A DNA stretch of 64,000 bases from an uncultured Chloroflexus sp. (GTDB taxonomy: Bacteria > Chloroflexota > Chloroflexia > Chloroflexales > Chloroflexaceae): positions 59,659-123,658 of the forward strand of contig NZ_CAKZNK010000108.1 in assembly GCF_937129525.1 (NCBI RefSeq). Reading direction: 5' to 3'. This document shows, piece by piece, positions 20,309 through 30,243 of this stretch (position 1 is the first letter of the stretch; the number at the start of each line of letters is the position of its first letter). Below the pieces are notes generated by a model that saw only the letters and a program-made list of their open reading frames with translations, did not search any database and was not told the DNA's origin. Position numbers and translations under genes: made by a program.

Positions 20309-21007
20309 TTAGAGGTTATCGGCTGGCGGTTCAAAGCGATAGCCAACGCCACGCACAGTCTGAATGTAAGTTGGTTTACCGGGGTCTGGCTCGATCTTCT
20401 CACGCAGCCAGCGAATATGGACATCAACGGTGCGGCTATCGCCGATAAAATCTTGCCCCCATACTCGTTCGAGTAGCAGATCGCGGGTCAGGGCAATGCC
20501 ACGATTGCGCATCAAGCAGGTCAGCAGATCGAACTCTTTTTGCGGCAAATTCAGCTCGTGGCCATTGCGCCAGGCTCGCCGGCTGCTGGTGTCGACTCGA
20601 ATTGAGCCTGCTTCTAGCACTTCCCGCACTATCGTATGGGGCTGGCGTTCACTACGGCGCAAGATAGCCCGCACACGAGCGAGAAACTCACCAAGACTAA
20701 ACGGTTTGCTGATATAGTCATCGGCGCCAAGTTCAAGACCGGCAATGCGATCGACTTCATCCTGCCGGGCCGTGAGCATCATAATCGGCACATCACTCTC
20801 CTGGCGCAGGATGCGGCAGACCGAGAAACCATCGAGACGCGGGAGCATAATATCGAGGACAACCAGATCGGGTTGATCCCGGCGAGCGCGATCGAGGCCT
20901 TGCACGCCATCGCCGGCAATAATCACCTCATAGCCTTCCCGTTCGAGATTGTAACGCAACGTCTCGGCCAGGGTGGTTTCGTCTTCGACGATCAGAACCG
21001 TCGCCAT
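20309..21007 (-). CDS. OmpR/PhoB-family response regulator
   Basis: MATVLIVEDETTLAETLRYNLEREGYEV, DLVVLDIMLPRLDG, C-terminal winged helix VDVHIRWLREKIEPDPGKPTYIQTVRGVGYRFE. Confidence 0.95.
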   Translation of the reverse strand: MATVLIVEDETTLAETLRYNLEREGYEVIIAGDGVQGLDRARRDQPDLVVLDIMLPRLDGFSVCRILRQESDVPIMMLTARQDEVDRIAGLELGADDYISKPFSLGEFLARVRAILRRSERQPHTIVREVLEAGSIRVDTSSRRAWRNGHELNLPQKEFDLLTCLMRNRGIALTRDLLLERVWGQDFIGDSRTVDVHIRWLREKIEPDPGKPTYIQTVRGVGYRFEPPADNL

Positions 21008-21026
21008 ATCCTACTCCACACATGAA

Positions 21027-21050
21027 GACCGCCGGAAACAGCCGGCGGTC
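21027..21050. terminator. Hairpin GACCGCCGG-N6-CCGGCGGTC between tRNA-Pro and the response regulator
   Basis: 9-bp perfect inverted repeat; no strong U tract. Confidence 0.45.
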
Positions 21051-21071
21051 ATCGCCACGAGGTGTATGTGG

Positions 21072-21145
21072 TCGGGGCGGAGGGATTTGAACCCACGACC
21101 CCCGCGTCCCAAACGCGGTGCTCTACCAGGCTGAGCCACGCCCCG
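21072..21145 (-). tRNA. tRNA-Pro (anticodon TGG)
   Basis: Reverse complement CGGGGCGTGGCTCAGCCTGGTAGAGCACCGCGTTTGGGACGCGGGGGTCGTGGGTTCAAATCCCTCCGCCCCGA folds as a cloverleaf with anticodon TGG; CCA not encoded. Confidence 0.96.
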
Positions 21146-21180
21146 ACGCCCTTAAGGTTAGCAGCATCCAGGCCATTTTG

Positions 21181-21693
21181 TCAAGCGCCACTGGTTGGTT
21201 CAGGCGGCACAACCGGCGGCCCTGGTCGCGGTGTGAGCTGAAGACGCGCTCGCACACGAGCCATTTCACCAACAGCTAACCGGACTTCGGCCAGCCATTC
21301 ACGGTGCTCATACGCAAAGGCGCGAGCAATGTAGGCCAGCGCGCTACTGCGCGTATCGGCAATACCAACCGCCACCAGCAGATCGAGCACTTCGCGTTCG
21401 GCCCGACCGAGGCGCGTCATTACCGGGACGGTGCGGGTAGTAAAGAGCACTTCATGATTGGCAACCCGCATTCCCCAGGCCACCGGCAAACCGCTCAGAC
21501 GTTCGATCTCGCGCGCAATTCGCATGCGTTCGCGTCGGGTCTGTTCGCGCAACCGGGGAATCGCTTCAATCGAATCAGCAATCGACAGGATGATCACCAG
21601 CTCATCGCTGTAACGGCGAATCTCGGCTGGGCCGGCCTGCACTTCCGATGGTAAGTATTGCGCGATTAGACGCTGAATGTCTTCGTCATACAT
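21181..21693 (-). CDS. Conserved-looking hypothetical protein
   Basis: 170 aa ORF; no family recognised. Confidence 0.7.
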   Translation of the reverse strand: MYDEDIQRLIAQYLPSEVQAGPAEIRRYSDELVIILSIADSIEAIPRLREQTRRERMRIAREIERLSGLPVAWGMRVANHEVLFTTRTVPVMTRLGRAEREVLDLLVAVGIADTRSSALAYIARAFAYEHREWLAEVRLAVGEMARVRARLQLTPRPGPPVVPPEPTSGA

Positions 21694-21743
21694 TGTGATA
21701 ATTCCATTCTGTAGTTCGGTCTCGCTCCATTCCTGCGCCGGCC

Positions 21744-23291
21744 TTACCGTTCCGCTTCAAATCTAGCCCGCGCGCGCTGCATCAGCCACGCGGCCAGCAG
21801 CCCGATCAGACAGGCAACCGCGCCAAACAAAAACGTCTCGCCGATTACCTGCGCGGCAATTTCCATGAGAAAGCGGGCCGGATCGGTTAAGGCCAGCGGG
21901 TTGTTGGCTCCGGCGCGACGTAACTCATCTTGCCGATGCACACCCCATAATGTCAAGACCGCAACGCCGACCGTCATCCCGACCAGCCGCAAGGCGATGA
22001 CCAATGCCGAGGCTGCGCCGCGCCGATCTTCACCAGCAGCAGCGATCACAGTGTCGGCTACCGGCGCAATGACCAGCCCCAGACCGATACCGGTTAACGC
22101 CAGTTCCAGACCCATCCGCACATATGTCGCTTCGGGACCCCAAAACGCCATTAGCCCATAGCCAGCCAGCGCCAGGCCCAGGCCGAATAAGGTCGGCAGG
22201 CGGGCGCCGTAGCGGGCAGTAAGCAAACCACCCGGCAGCGCAGCCATGGCCATCGTCAGCGTCAATGCCGAGAGCATCCAGCCGGCATCCCACGCGGCGA
22301 CGCGCAAAATATCGCTATCGGTTGGATTGTAAAGCAAGAGGTACGTATTAATGTAGAGTGGCACATTCGTGATCGCGATGGCCAATCCAAAGCCGACCAT
22401 CACATTGATGACACACGCCATCGCGGTATCGCGACGGGTGAACAATTCCAGGCCAATGAGTGGTTCGGGACTGCGGCGCTCAACCCAAATAAATAGAGCC
22501 AGCAAGATCAGCGCCATCACAACGAGCGGCCCGGCGTAGGGTGGTGGGCCGATTCGTTCCCCATAGAAGTCGGTTGCACCTAACTCACTGCCGGCAGCCA
22601 ACCCGACATTCAGCGCCACCAGGCTGGCGCTGAGTAACACCGTCCCCGGCCAGTCGAAATGTCCGCCGCGCGGTGGCGTAGGGAGCTGGCGCAATGCATA
22701 CCATGTCAATGCTAATGCTATCAACCCAATCGGCAGGTTGAGCCAGAAGAGGAGTCGCCAGTCGTCAAAGATGCGCATCAGCACGCCGCCATAGAGATGG
22801 CCAACCATCCAACCGGCGGTATCGACCGCGCCGATGACTCCTAATGCAGCCGCCCGCTGCCCCGGCGGAAAGAGATCGCCAACCAGGGCCATTGAGACCG
22901 GCACCATTGCCCCTGCGCCAAACGCCTGGATCACACGACCGACAATCAGCATGGTAAGGTTCGGCGCAGCGGCTACCCAGACTGAACCGATCAAAAAGAC
23001 GATCAAACAGATCAGGTAGACTCTCCGCCGGCCCAGCAGATCCGACAGACGCCCCATAAAGGTCATACTCACCGTGTAAGCCAGCAGATAACCGCTTACG
23101 GCCCACGAAGCACGGTTGAGTTCGGTATCGAGCGAGAGGCGCAAATCGATCATCACCTTGGGCAACGCTGCGCTGATCACGGTCAGATCAACTGCCCCGA
23201 TAAAGATCGCCAGGCAGATTAATCCCAGCGTGATCCGTGGATCAACCGCGCGCGCTACCGGTTTCGTTAAAGCAGGATGTGTCATGGGCAT
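21744..23291 (-). CDS. MFS transporter, DHA2-like (14 TM)
   Basis: ITLGLICLAIFIGAVDLTVISAALPKVMIDL... GRLSDLLGRRRVYLICLIVFLIGS. Confidence 0.92.
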   Translation of the reverse strand: MPMTHPALTKPVARAVDPRITLGLICLAIFIGAVDLTVISAALPKVMIDLRLSLDTELNRASWAVSGYLLAYTVSMTFMGRLSDLLGRRRVYLICLIVFLIGSVWVAAAPNLTMLIVGRVIQAFGAGAMVPVSMALVGDLFPPGQRAAALGVIGAVDTAGWMVGHLYGGVLMRIFDDWRLLFWLNLPIGLIALALTWYALRQLPTPPRGGHFDWPGTVLLSASLVALNVGLAAGSELGATDFYGERIGPPPYAGPLVVMALILLALFIWVERRSPEPLIGLELFTRRDTAMACVINVMVGFGLAIAITNVPLYINTYLLLYNPTDSDILRVAAWDAGWMLSALTLTMAMAALPGGLLTARYGARLPTLFGLGLALAGYGLMAFWGPEATYVRMGLELALTGIGLGLVIAPVADTVIAAAGEDRRGAASALVIALRLVGMTVGVAVLTLWGVHRQDELRRAGANNPLALTDPARFLMEIAAQVIGETFLFGAVACLIGLLAAWLMQRARARFEAER

Positions 23292-24004
23292 TGCACCGGT
23301 TCACGAACATCAACCGTTTTGTCGTATTCGCTAAACTCTATTGTCCACGTGCTGGGATTAGTAGCATCAGTCGCCGTATCGATCAACACCACCCGGCTGG
23401 CACGCATCGTGGACTGATCGGCCCACAGATCGGTCGTGACCGGGCCGGCACCGAGCAGATTGAGACTGATAGCGCGCAACTTTTCTTCTGGCAGCGTGCC
23501 GCGCAAATGGTAGTGAGGTTGACCGTTAATCTCTTCAATCCCCACCAGTGTCACATCGGTGAAGCTGGTAGCAAGCAGCGACTCAATGCCGGTATCGGGC
23601 GCAAAGAGGATAGCGGGATCAAACGTCGAACCTGGTTGCAGACACATCCACTGGCGCGTAATCGGGTTGGTTGCGTACTGCTTGCCGGCGAGCGATACTG
23701 TCCGGATCTCGCCAATCGCGTTGCCCAGAGTAATCGAGAGGATGGAGAGCACTGCATCAGGCCGACGCAAATCCCCTTCAATGCTGTTGAGGATTGTCAC
23801 GCCACTGGCATCAAGCGCCACCGGCTTACCGCTGATTGCAATGCGAAAATGGGCACTCTGACTGTTTTGTGTCGCCTGGCCAATAGCCGCTGCCAGCGCG
23901 CGCGGATCGGGGGTTGGCGTTGGGGTTGGCGGCGCCGCTACACCACCGCAAGCCGTCAACCATAGCACAAAACTCGCGACGATCCATCTCAAGCCATGCT
24001 TCAT
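23282..24004 (-). CDS. Lipoprotein, LppX/LprAFG-like
   Basis: Lipobox LTACGG followed by TPTPTPDP linker; β-rich body similar to LprG-type lipoproteins. Confidence 0.7.
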   Translation of the reverse strand: MKHGLRWIVASFVLWLTACGGVAAPPTPTPTPDPRALAAAIGQATQNSQSAHFRIAISGKPVALDASGVTILNSIEGDLRRPDAVLSILSITLGNAIGEIRTVSLAGKQYATNPITRQWMCLQPGSTFDPAILFAPDTGIESLLATSFTDVTLVGIEEINGQPHYHLRGTLPEEKLRAISLNLLGAGPVTTDLWADQSTMRASRVVLIDTATDATNPSTWTIEFSEYDKTVDVREPVQCP

Positions 24005-24065
24005 ACCGCACCTTTCTGACAGGCCGTGTTACCATGGTTGTGACAGTAGTATAACAGAGGTCACT

Positions 24066-24992
24066 ATGATGAAGATTGCGATTATCGGCGCTGGCGCACT
24101 CGGCAGTGTGATCGGGTTTCATCTCGCTAATGCCGCCGAGGTTGTGCTCATCGATCAATGGGCAGAGCATGTTGCCGCTATCAATGCGCGTGGATTGCGC
24201 TGTACCCGTGACAACGAGATATTTACCCGAAATATACCGGCTGTTTCCGATCCGACCAGTATTGACTCGATTGAGGTCGCCCTCATCGCGGTGAAAGCTG
24301 CCCAAACCGCATGGGCTGCTGAGGTTGCGGCCCACCTGTTACCGGCAGATGGCGTTGCATACACCTTGCAAAATGGCCTGGGCAACGATGAAGTGCTGCG
24401 ATTGCGGCTTGGAGCGCACCGGGTCGGGCAAGCTGTCACCACCTTGGGCGCTACGCTGATCGGCCCTGGTCATGCGCGAATGGCGGGGCTGGGTCCGACC
24501 ACCTTTGGCGCAGCGCCGTCACTACATATCGCCTATACACTTGCCGATCACTTTCGCATCGCCGGGCTGCCGGCCAGCGTCTCAACCGATCTGAATAGCC
24601 TGGTATGGGGCAAGTTGATCGTGAACGTGGGGATCAATGCTTTGACCGCTCTTCTTCGCGTTCCCAATGGCGCGCTGGCGAACATTCCGGCAGCGTCGAA
24701 ACTTGTCCAGCGGGCGGTAGAGGAAGCCGTTGCTGTGGCCCGCGCCGCCGGGATTACCCTGGCACTCGCTGATCCGGTGGCCGAGACCCTGGCAGTCGCG
24801 CAGACGACGGCAGCCAACTACTCATCGATGCTGCAAGACATTTTACGCGGGGCGCCAACCGAAATTGACACTATTAACGGCGCCATTGTGCGCGAAGGAC
24901 AACGAGTCGGCGTGCCAACCCCCTTCAATGAAATCCTCTGTGATCTGGTCAAAGCGCTGGAAGCGACAGCGCCATTGCGCGCGCGAGAATAA
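24066..24992 (+). CDS. panE: 2-dehydropantoate 2-reductase
   Basis: MKIAIIGAGALGSVIGFHLANAAEV; QNGLGNDEVL; NSLVWGKLIVNVGINALTALLRVPNG. Confidence 0.92.
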   Translation: MMKIAIIGAGALGSVIGFHLANAAEVVLIDQWAEHVAAINARGLRCTRDNEIFTRNIPAVSDPTSIDSIEVALIAVKAAQTAWAAEVAAHLLPADGVAYTLQNGLGNDEVLRLRLGAHRVGQAVTTLGATLIGPGHARMAGLGPTTFGAAPSLHIAYTLADHFRIAGLPASVSTDLNSLVWGKLIVNVGINALTALLRVPNGALANIPAASKLVQRAVEEAVAVARAAGITLALADPVAETLAVAQTTAANYSSMLQDILRGAPTEIDTINGAIVREGQRVGVPTPFNEILCDLVKALEATAPLRARE

Positions 24993-25002
24993 CCCATCTG
25001 CC

Positions 25003-25347
25003 CTACGATGATGGTCGCCGAACAGCCATCGTCATCAGCATGGCAACCATCTGCTGAGCGCGTTGCAACAGTTCATCCATTGCACAGGCATCGGGCAACA
25101 GATACAACGTTGCCCTCAATCCGCCGGGTGGAAAGGCGGGATGATAGAGAGCATACGGATCGTCGCCTTCGCACCGATACACCTCGATCGTCATCGACTG
25201 GCCGGCAGCATTGACAACCAGTGTCGAAAAGATGGTGTAGCCTTCGCGCTCTAACCATCCGGTCATATCAGCAGCAATCATCGCAGCGCGCGATTCCGGT
25301 TGACGGTCGTAACGAACGACCTGGAGCGTTGGTTGATACCCGGTCAT
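25003..25347 (-). CDS. Hypothetical protein
   Basis: 114 aa ORF filling the gap between panE and the metallophosphoesterase. Confidence 0.55.
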   Translation of the reverse strand: MTGYQPTLQVVRYDRQPESRAAMIAADMTGWLEREGYTIFSTLVVNAAGQSMTIEVYRCEGDDPYALYHPAFPPGGLRATLYLLPDACAMDELLQRAQQMVAMLMTMAVRRPSS

Positions 25348-25392
25348 AGGCGCTCGCTTTGGTATGCTGACTCTGGCATAGCCATCTCCACT

Positions 25393-26241
25393 CTACGCCG
25401 CAAGTTCAGCGCCGGATAAAAATCGTCTCACAGCTTCCTCTAAACTTATGACTCCCGCAATGACAGGTTCGTTGTACACCGGCACAAAGTCAAACAACAA
25501 CGAACGCGCCGTTTCAAGTTCACGCAGCATAATATGCGCTATCGGGCCACTTGACGGCAACATGACTTCGCGCGCAGCCTGCAAGGTGGCTTCACGGTCG
25601 TATGGTACCCTCACGATCTGCGCGTGCCATCCCTGTTGATCGAGTGTGATACGGGCATAGGCGGCGCGCCAATCGCCATCGAACGGCAATCCAACCGACC
25701 CCACATTGACAACCAGTGTCTCTTCGACCTGGCGCGCGAACGGCATATGGGTGTGCGCCGTACAAAAGACTGCTGCCCGTGGATCGATTTTAGCGCGTAA
25801 TTCGGAGCGGGTATGGTTCGGCAAGAGGCCGTCACGATCGTGATGGATTGAGGCGTGATAGACCTGCACCGCGCCACCAGACGTTGCCAGTGTCACCTGG
25901 GTCGGTAACGTTCTGATCGCCGACAATAGATCAAACACTTCCTGATGCGTCCAGATAATCGGCCCTAGCAACGCCCGCCGACCACCTTTCGGTGGATGAC
26001 CTGCCTGCACATCACGGTCATAGTTGAGGATGTAACCCTCATGGTTGCCACGGATGACATGCCAGCCTTGTTGCGACCGCATCCGTAGCGCCAGCTCAAG
26101 GCAGGCCCTTGGTTGCGGGCCACGGTTGATGATGTCGCCGGCGATGATGACTACGTCCGGTTGCCACTGTTCGATGTCAGCGATTACCGCTTGAAAAGCG
26201 GACAGATTGGCATGAATGTCGGCGAGCACGGCTAATTTCAT
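25393..26241 (-). CDS. Metallophosphoesterase (calcineurin-like)
   Basis: MKLAVLADIHANLSAFQAV, DVVIIAGDIINRGPQP, VIRGNHEGY, CTAHTHMPFARQ, VVNVGSVGLPFDGD. Confidence 0.92.
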   Translation of the reverse strand: MKLAVLADIHANLSAFQAVIADIEQWQPDVVIIAGDIINRGPQPRACLELALRMRSQQGWHVIRGNHEGYILNYDRDVQAGHPPKGGRRALLGPIIWTHQEVFDLLSAIRTLPTQVTLATSGGAVQVYHASIHHDRDGLLPNHTRSELRAKIDPRAAVFCTAHTHMPFARQVEETLVVNVGSVGLPFDGDWRAAYARITLDQQGWHAQIVRVPYDREATLQAAREVMLPSSGPIAHIMLRELETARSLLFDFVPVYNEPVIAGVISLEEAVRRFLSGAELAA

Positions 26242-26376
26242 AGACAGCGGTTTCCCTTTCCGACACGTTCTGATTGGTGTGGTGGGCAAGGAGTGTCGAA
26301 ACTATCTGAAAACCCACCACCCAACTGTGTCTGTTGTTTGCGCAGTGTCATTTACTGTAACCGTTCATAGTGTACC

Positions 26377-28362
26377 ATGGCAATGAAACGGTCGCAGGAA
26401 GGAGAAGAGCTTGTGTTTTCTTTCGGACGCGCCTTGTGTGCTGACCCCACCTTTGCCACCACCCGCGAGTGGCTGGTCACCAACGGTATCGGCGGTTATG
26501 CGGCTGGAACTATCGCCGGTACCCTAACCCGCAGCTATCATGGCTTGCTGATTGCAGCATTGGAACCACCACTCGGTCGTTTTTTGACCCTCACGGCGCT
26601 CGATGCATACGTAACTTATCTCGGTCAACACTTCGATCTCACCACTCACCGCCGCGCCGGTGAGCCGGCCCGCGCATGTCCGTGGTTAGAGCGCTGGAGG
26701 CTCAACGGCACGACGCCGGTATGGGAATATGCGCTGGCTGATGCCCTGCTCGAACAGCAGGTCTGGATGATACCAGGCGCAAACACAACCTGCATTCGCT
26801 ACACAGTGCAGCACGCCTCTGCTCCCTTGACTCTACGCCTCGATGCTCTGGTCTCAGCCCGTGACCATCATCGCGTGGCCCGTGTCGGGGAAACACCCTT
26901 ACAGATCGAGCCAATCGCTAATGGTCTACGCATCTGGCCAATCAGTAGTGGGCGCAGTTTGCGTTTACTGAGCGACCGGGGCACTTTCTCCCAGTCTGGT
27001 GGCTGGCAGACGGATCTCTTCCTGGCGGTGGAAGCCGAGCGCGGCCAGCCCGCGCTCGATAACCCACGCCGGATCGGGCGGCTGATCACGACCCTGGCTC
27101 CAGGTGAGTCGTTGTTTGTCGTTGCCACCATCGAACCATCGACGACGCTCGATAGCGAAACTGCCTGGCAACTACGAGCCGATTACGAATCGGCTCTGTT
27201 GCGTCGAATTGACTGGACAGATGATCCGCAGATCCGACAACTGGTGCTGGCCGCCGATCAGTTCATTGTTGATCGACCACTGGCAGGCGGTGGACGGGGC
27301 CGCACGATCATCGCTGGCTATCCCTGGTTTACCGATTGGGGCCGTGATGCCATGATTAGCCTGCCCGGACTTACCATCCCTACCCACCGACCTGAAGTAG
27401 CAGCAGATGTTTTGCGTACCTTTGCCCGTTTTGTCGATCGCGGCATGCTCCCAAACCGTTTTCCTGATGAGGGCGAAGCGCCCGAATATAACACTGCGGA
27501 TGCTACACTCTGGTTGTTTGAAGCAGTGCGCGCTCATCATGCCGCTGTTACCGATGATGATCTGCTTGCCGAGCTGTTTCCCACTCTGGACGAGATCATT
27601 GACTGGCATGTGCGCGGCACTCGCTACGGGATCGGACTGGATCGCGGCGATGGCCTCTTGCGAGCAGGCACACCAGCCACTCAATTGACCTGGATGGATG
27701 TGCGCGTGGAAGGTTGGGTCGTTACTCCACGCGCCGGAAAGCCGGTTGAAATTAACGCGCTCTGGTACAACGCTTTGCAGAGTATGGTTGCCTTTGCCCA
27801 ACGGCTCGGACGTTCGCCTGAACGGTATCAGACGATGGCTGCCGCGGCACGGGCCGGTTTCAACCGCTTTTGGTATGCCGCCGGGCAATATCTCTGTGAT
27901 GTGATTGACACGCCTGACGGCGTTGATACGACGCTTCGTCCCAATCAAATCATTGCCGTCAGTCTGCCCCACAGCCCGCTCGATCATGGCCGCCAAAAAG
28001 CGGTTATCCGGGCCTGCGCGCAAGCGTTGCTCACTGGGGTTGGGCTGCGCAGTCTGGCGCCCCACCACCCCGACTACCAGCCGCGCTACCTTGGTTCGCT
28101 GTTACAGCGCGACGCCGCCTACCATCAGGGCACGGTTTGGGCCTGGTTGCTTGGCCCCTACGCCAGCGCCGTCTACCGTTTGACCGGCGACCGGCTCGCG
28201 ACCCGCCGACTGCTGATACCGTTACTCGATCATCTCTACGATGGTTGTATCGGGACAATGAGCGAAATCTTTGACGGTGATCCGCCTCACTTGCCGCGAG
28301 GTTGCTTTGCTCAGGCCTGGAGTGTGGCTGAAGTGTTGCGTGTGTTGTACGAGATCCGCTGA
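26377..28362 (+). CDS. Glycogen debranching enzyme / amylo-alpha-1,6-glucosidase
   Basis: REWLVTNGIGGYAAGTIAGTLTRSYHGLLIAAL, IIAGYPWFTDWGRDAMISLPGLTI, PEYNTADATLWLFEAV. Confidence 0.93.
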   Translation: MAMKRSQEGEELVFSFGRALCADPTFATTREWLVTNGIGGYAAGTIAGTLTRSYHGLLIAALEPPLGRFLTLTALDAYVTYLGQHFDLTTHRRAGEPARACPWLERWRLNGTTPVWEYALADALLEQQVWMIPGANTTCIRYTVQHASAPLTLRLDALVSARDHHRVARVGETPLQIEPIANGLRIWPISSGRSLRLLSDRGTFSQSGGWQTDLFLAVEAERGQPALDNPRRIGRLITTLAPGESLFVVATIEPSTTLDSETAWQLRADYESALLRRIDWTDDPQIRQLVLAADQFIVDRPLAGGGRGRTIIAGYPWFTDWGRDAMISLPGLTIPTHRPEVAADVLRTFARFVDRGMLPNRFPDEGEAPEYNTADATLWLFEAVRAHHAAVTDDDLLAELFPTLDEIIDWHVRGTRYGIGLDRGDGLLRAGTPATQLTWMDVRVEGWVVTPRAGKPVEINALWYNALQSMVAFAQRLGRSPERYQTMAAAARAGFNRFWYAAGQYLCDVIDTPDGVDTTLRPNQIIAVSLPHSPLDHGRQKAVIRACAQALLTGVGLRSLAPHHPDYQPRYLGSLLQRDAAYHQGTVWAWLLGPYASAVYRLTGDRLATRRLLIPLLDHLYDGCIGTMSEIFDGDPPHLPRGCFAQAWSVAEVLRVLYEIR

Positions 28363-28396
28363 AGAGCGTATCCCGACGGTTCTGCGTGGATCGTCG

Positions 28397-29080
28397 CTAT
28401 GCGCTTGCGCTGACTACCAGCCAGAGCAGCCGGGGTTCGGGATCGGTCATGGGAGAGGAAAACGGCAGTAATCCGGTATAGTCAGCCAAAGCGGCGCCGT
28501 CAATCAACGCTGCCTGCGCCGGCTCATCGCCATCGAGCAGATAGGCGCGCACTTGCGGCGCGTGAAAACCGGCTCCAGTCAAGCGCATCATCCATTCATC
28601 GCCCAGGCCATCGGCAGGCGGCGCCGGCACCGACGGCGGCAACCCGTTCAGCACTTCTGGCGGATGCCGGCGCAGGCGTACCCAGTACGTACCAGCAGTC
28701 GCGATGACCAGCGTGCCTGCCGGACGCAGCACCCGCCGCATCTCGGCCAACGCGCGCTGCTGATCGGCAAAAAGAGCGAAAGCAGCCACACACCAGATCA
28801 GATCGGCACAATGATCGCGCAGCGGCAATGCGCTGGCATCTCCGGCAATTCCGCGCACTGTTGACGCAGCTCGCAAGGCGCTGACATCGCAATCGACGCC
28901 GATCAATAGCGCATCGGCAGCGCACCGCTCGCGCAACCACACCGTATTGACGCCATGACCACAACCAACATCAATCGCCACTCTGGCGCCGGCTGGAGTA
29001 GCATCTAACAATGCCTGGCGCACACGCGGCAAGTACGGTTCAGAGAGAAGTGGTATCATTGCCATATCATTACGCGCCAT
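28397..29080 (-). CDS. SAM-dependent methyltransferase
   Basis: VAIDVGCGHGVNTVWLRERCAADALLIGVDCD; DASALPLRDHCADLIWCVAAF. Likely start MARNDMAMIPLL; the ORF track extends to 29140, overlapping the divergent gene. Confidence 0.87.
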   Translation of the reverse strand: MARNDMAMIPLLSEPYLPRVRQALLDATPAGARVAIDVGCGHGVNTVWLRERCAADALLIGVDCDVSALRAASTVRGIAGDASALPLRDHCADLIWCVAAFALFADQQRALAEMRRVLRPAGTLVIATAGTYWVRLRRHPPEVLNGLPPSVPAPPADGLGDEWMMRLTGAGFHAPQVRAYLLDGDEPAQAALIDGAALADYTGLLPFSSPMTDPEPRLLWLVVSASA

Positions 29081-29131
29081 CTCAATCTGTATTGATAGCG
29101 ATAGCCTCAATCTTATCATGACCTGAAACGT

Positions 29132-30082
29132 ATGGAACAACCCTTAACCATTGTGCAGCTCGCTGCGCTTCACGGGCCAAACATCTATCACCCTCAGACC
29201 GGCGTGGCATTGCGCGTTAGCGCGCCTGCCGACTACTCGCAACGCCTGCGCAGCGCATTGAAAGGCGGCGCGCTCGCTATCGGGATGGTGATCGCTCACT
29301 TGCACGTCACCGCACAACCACACGCCGATGGGATGCTAATCAGCGCCTTCTTCGCCACCAGAGAACCAGCTATCGGCGCTGAACTCTGCCGGTATGTGGT
29401 TGAGGGCTTGAATGCGGAACTGACCGGCAATACCGAATGGGATCCCGACGAGCCGCTGTTGACGTTACGCGACCGCCGACAGGCGCAGGCATTGCCGGTC
29501 GCGGCGTTGCAACTGATGGCGAATGCCCGCCAGCGCGACATTCCGACGACCATCTTGCCCGATCGTCGCGTGCTGCTCGGGCAGGGTGATCGAAGCTGGA
29601 TTACGACAATTGACGATCTACGCGCTACGCCCGACATACAACCACCATGGTCACAACTAGGGCGCATTCCCATCGTGACCGTCACCGGTGAGCGTTACCG
29701 CAGTCAGGCTGTTGCCGAACAGGCAGCCCGCTATGAGGCGCGCGCTATCGATCATGCCAATCGGGATAGCGTACTTCAGGCGCTGAGTGATCCAACCTGT
29801 ACCGCGCTGGTAGTCGGTCTGGAAACTGAACATCTGCTACGGGAAGGATTGCCATTCGATCGCTGCGATCTGGCCGTGATTACCGACCGAGCCGGTCAGC
29901 GTCCGCCATCTGCCTTCGACGATGATGAATGGCTGAAGGCATTGGGATTGCCGATGTTGTGCAGCACGGCACCAACGCTGATCAACCTGACCGATCCAGC
30001 ATTGCATGCGTTGATCGGTTATGCGCCCAACGGGGTTATCGGTTGGTCGATAGGGAAGACAGACACACGCGAACCGGCTTGA
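29132..30082 (+). CDS. Cyanophycin synthetase/Mur-ligase-like protein, degenerate (no P-loop)
   Basis: ALHGPNIYHPQTGVALRV (CphA-like N-terminus), IPIVTVTGERYRSQAV where TGTNGKTTT is expected, LVVGLETEHLLREGLPFDRCDLAVITD (cf. CphA LETARGGILREGL.FDRCDVGVVTN). Confidence 0.72.
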   Translation: MEQPLTIVQLAALHGPNIYHPQTGVALRVSAPADYSQRLRSALKGGALAIGMVIAHLHVTAQPHADGMLISAFFATREPAIGAELCRYVVEGLNAELTGNTEWDPDEPLLTLRDRRQAQALPVAALQLMANARQRDIPTTILPDRRVLLGQGDRSWITTIDDLRATPDIQPPWSQLGRIPIVTVTGERYRSQAVAEQAARYEARAIDHANRDSVLQALSDPTCTALVVGLETEHLLREGLPFDRCDLAVITDRAGQRPPSAFDDDEWLKALGLPMLCSTAPTLINLTDPALHALIGYAPNGVIGWSIGKTDTREPA

Positions 30083-30243
30083 TCGAGCGTAGACCAGTTG
30101 CCCGGCAGAGTGGTCGCAGCGCGCAAAACAGATTGAACGAGCGCAAACAGTCTGAGAGTCTGACTGAATTCAAAGCAATTACCTGATTGCTGCTCAATAT
30201 CACAGCAAATCGCCGCCGCAACCGAAGTCTTCCTTCGACATTC

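Noticed and set aside
23895-23935. GGGGTTGGCGTTGGGGTTGGC short repeat
   Set aside because: Encodes the PTPTPTP linker after the lipobox of the LppX-like lipoprotein.
27172-28068. 298-aa minus-strand ORF
   Set aside because: Lies wholly within the glycogen debranching enzyme gene on the other strand.
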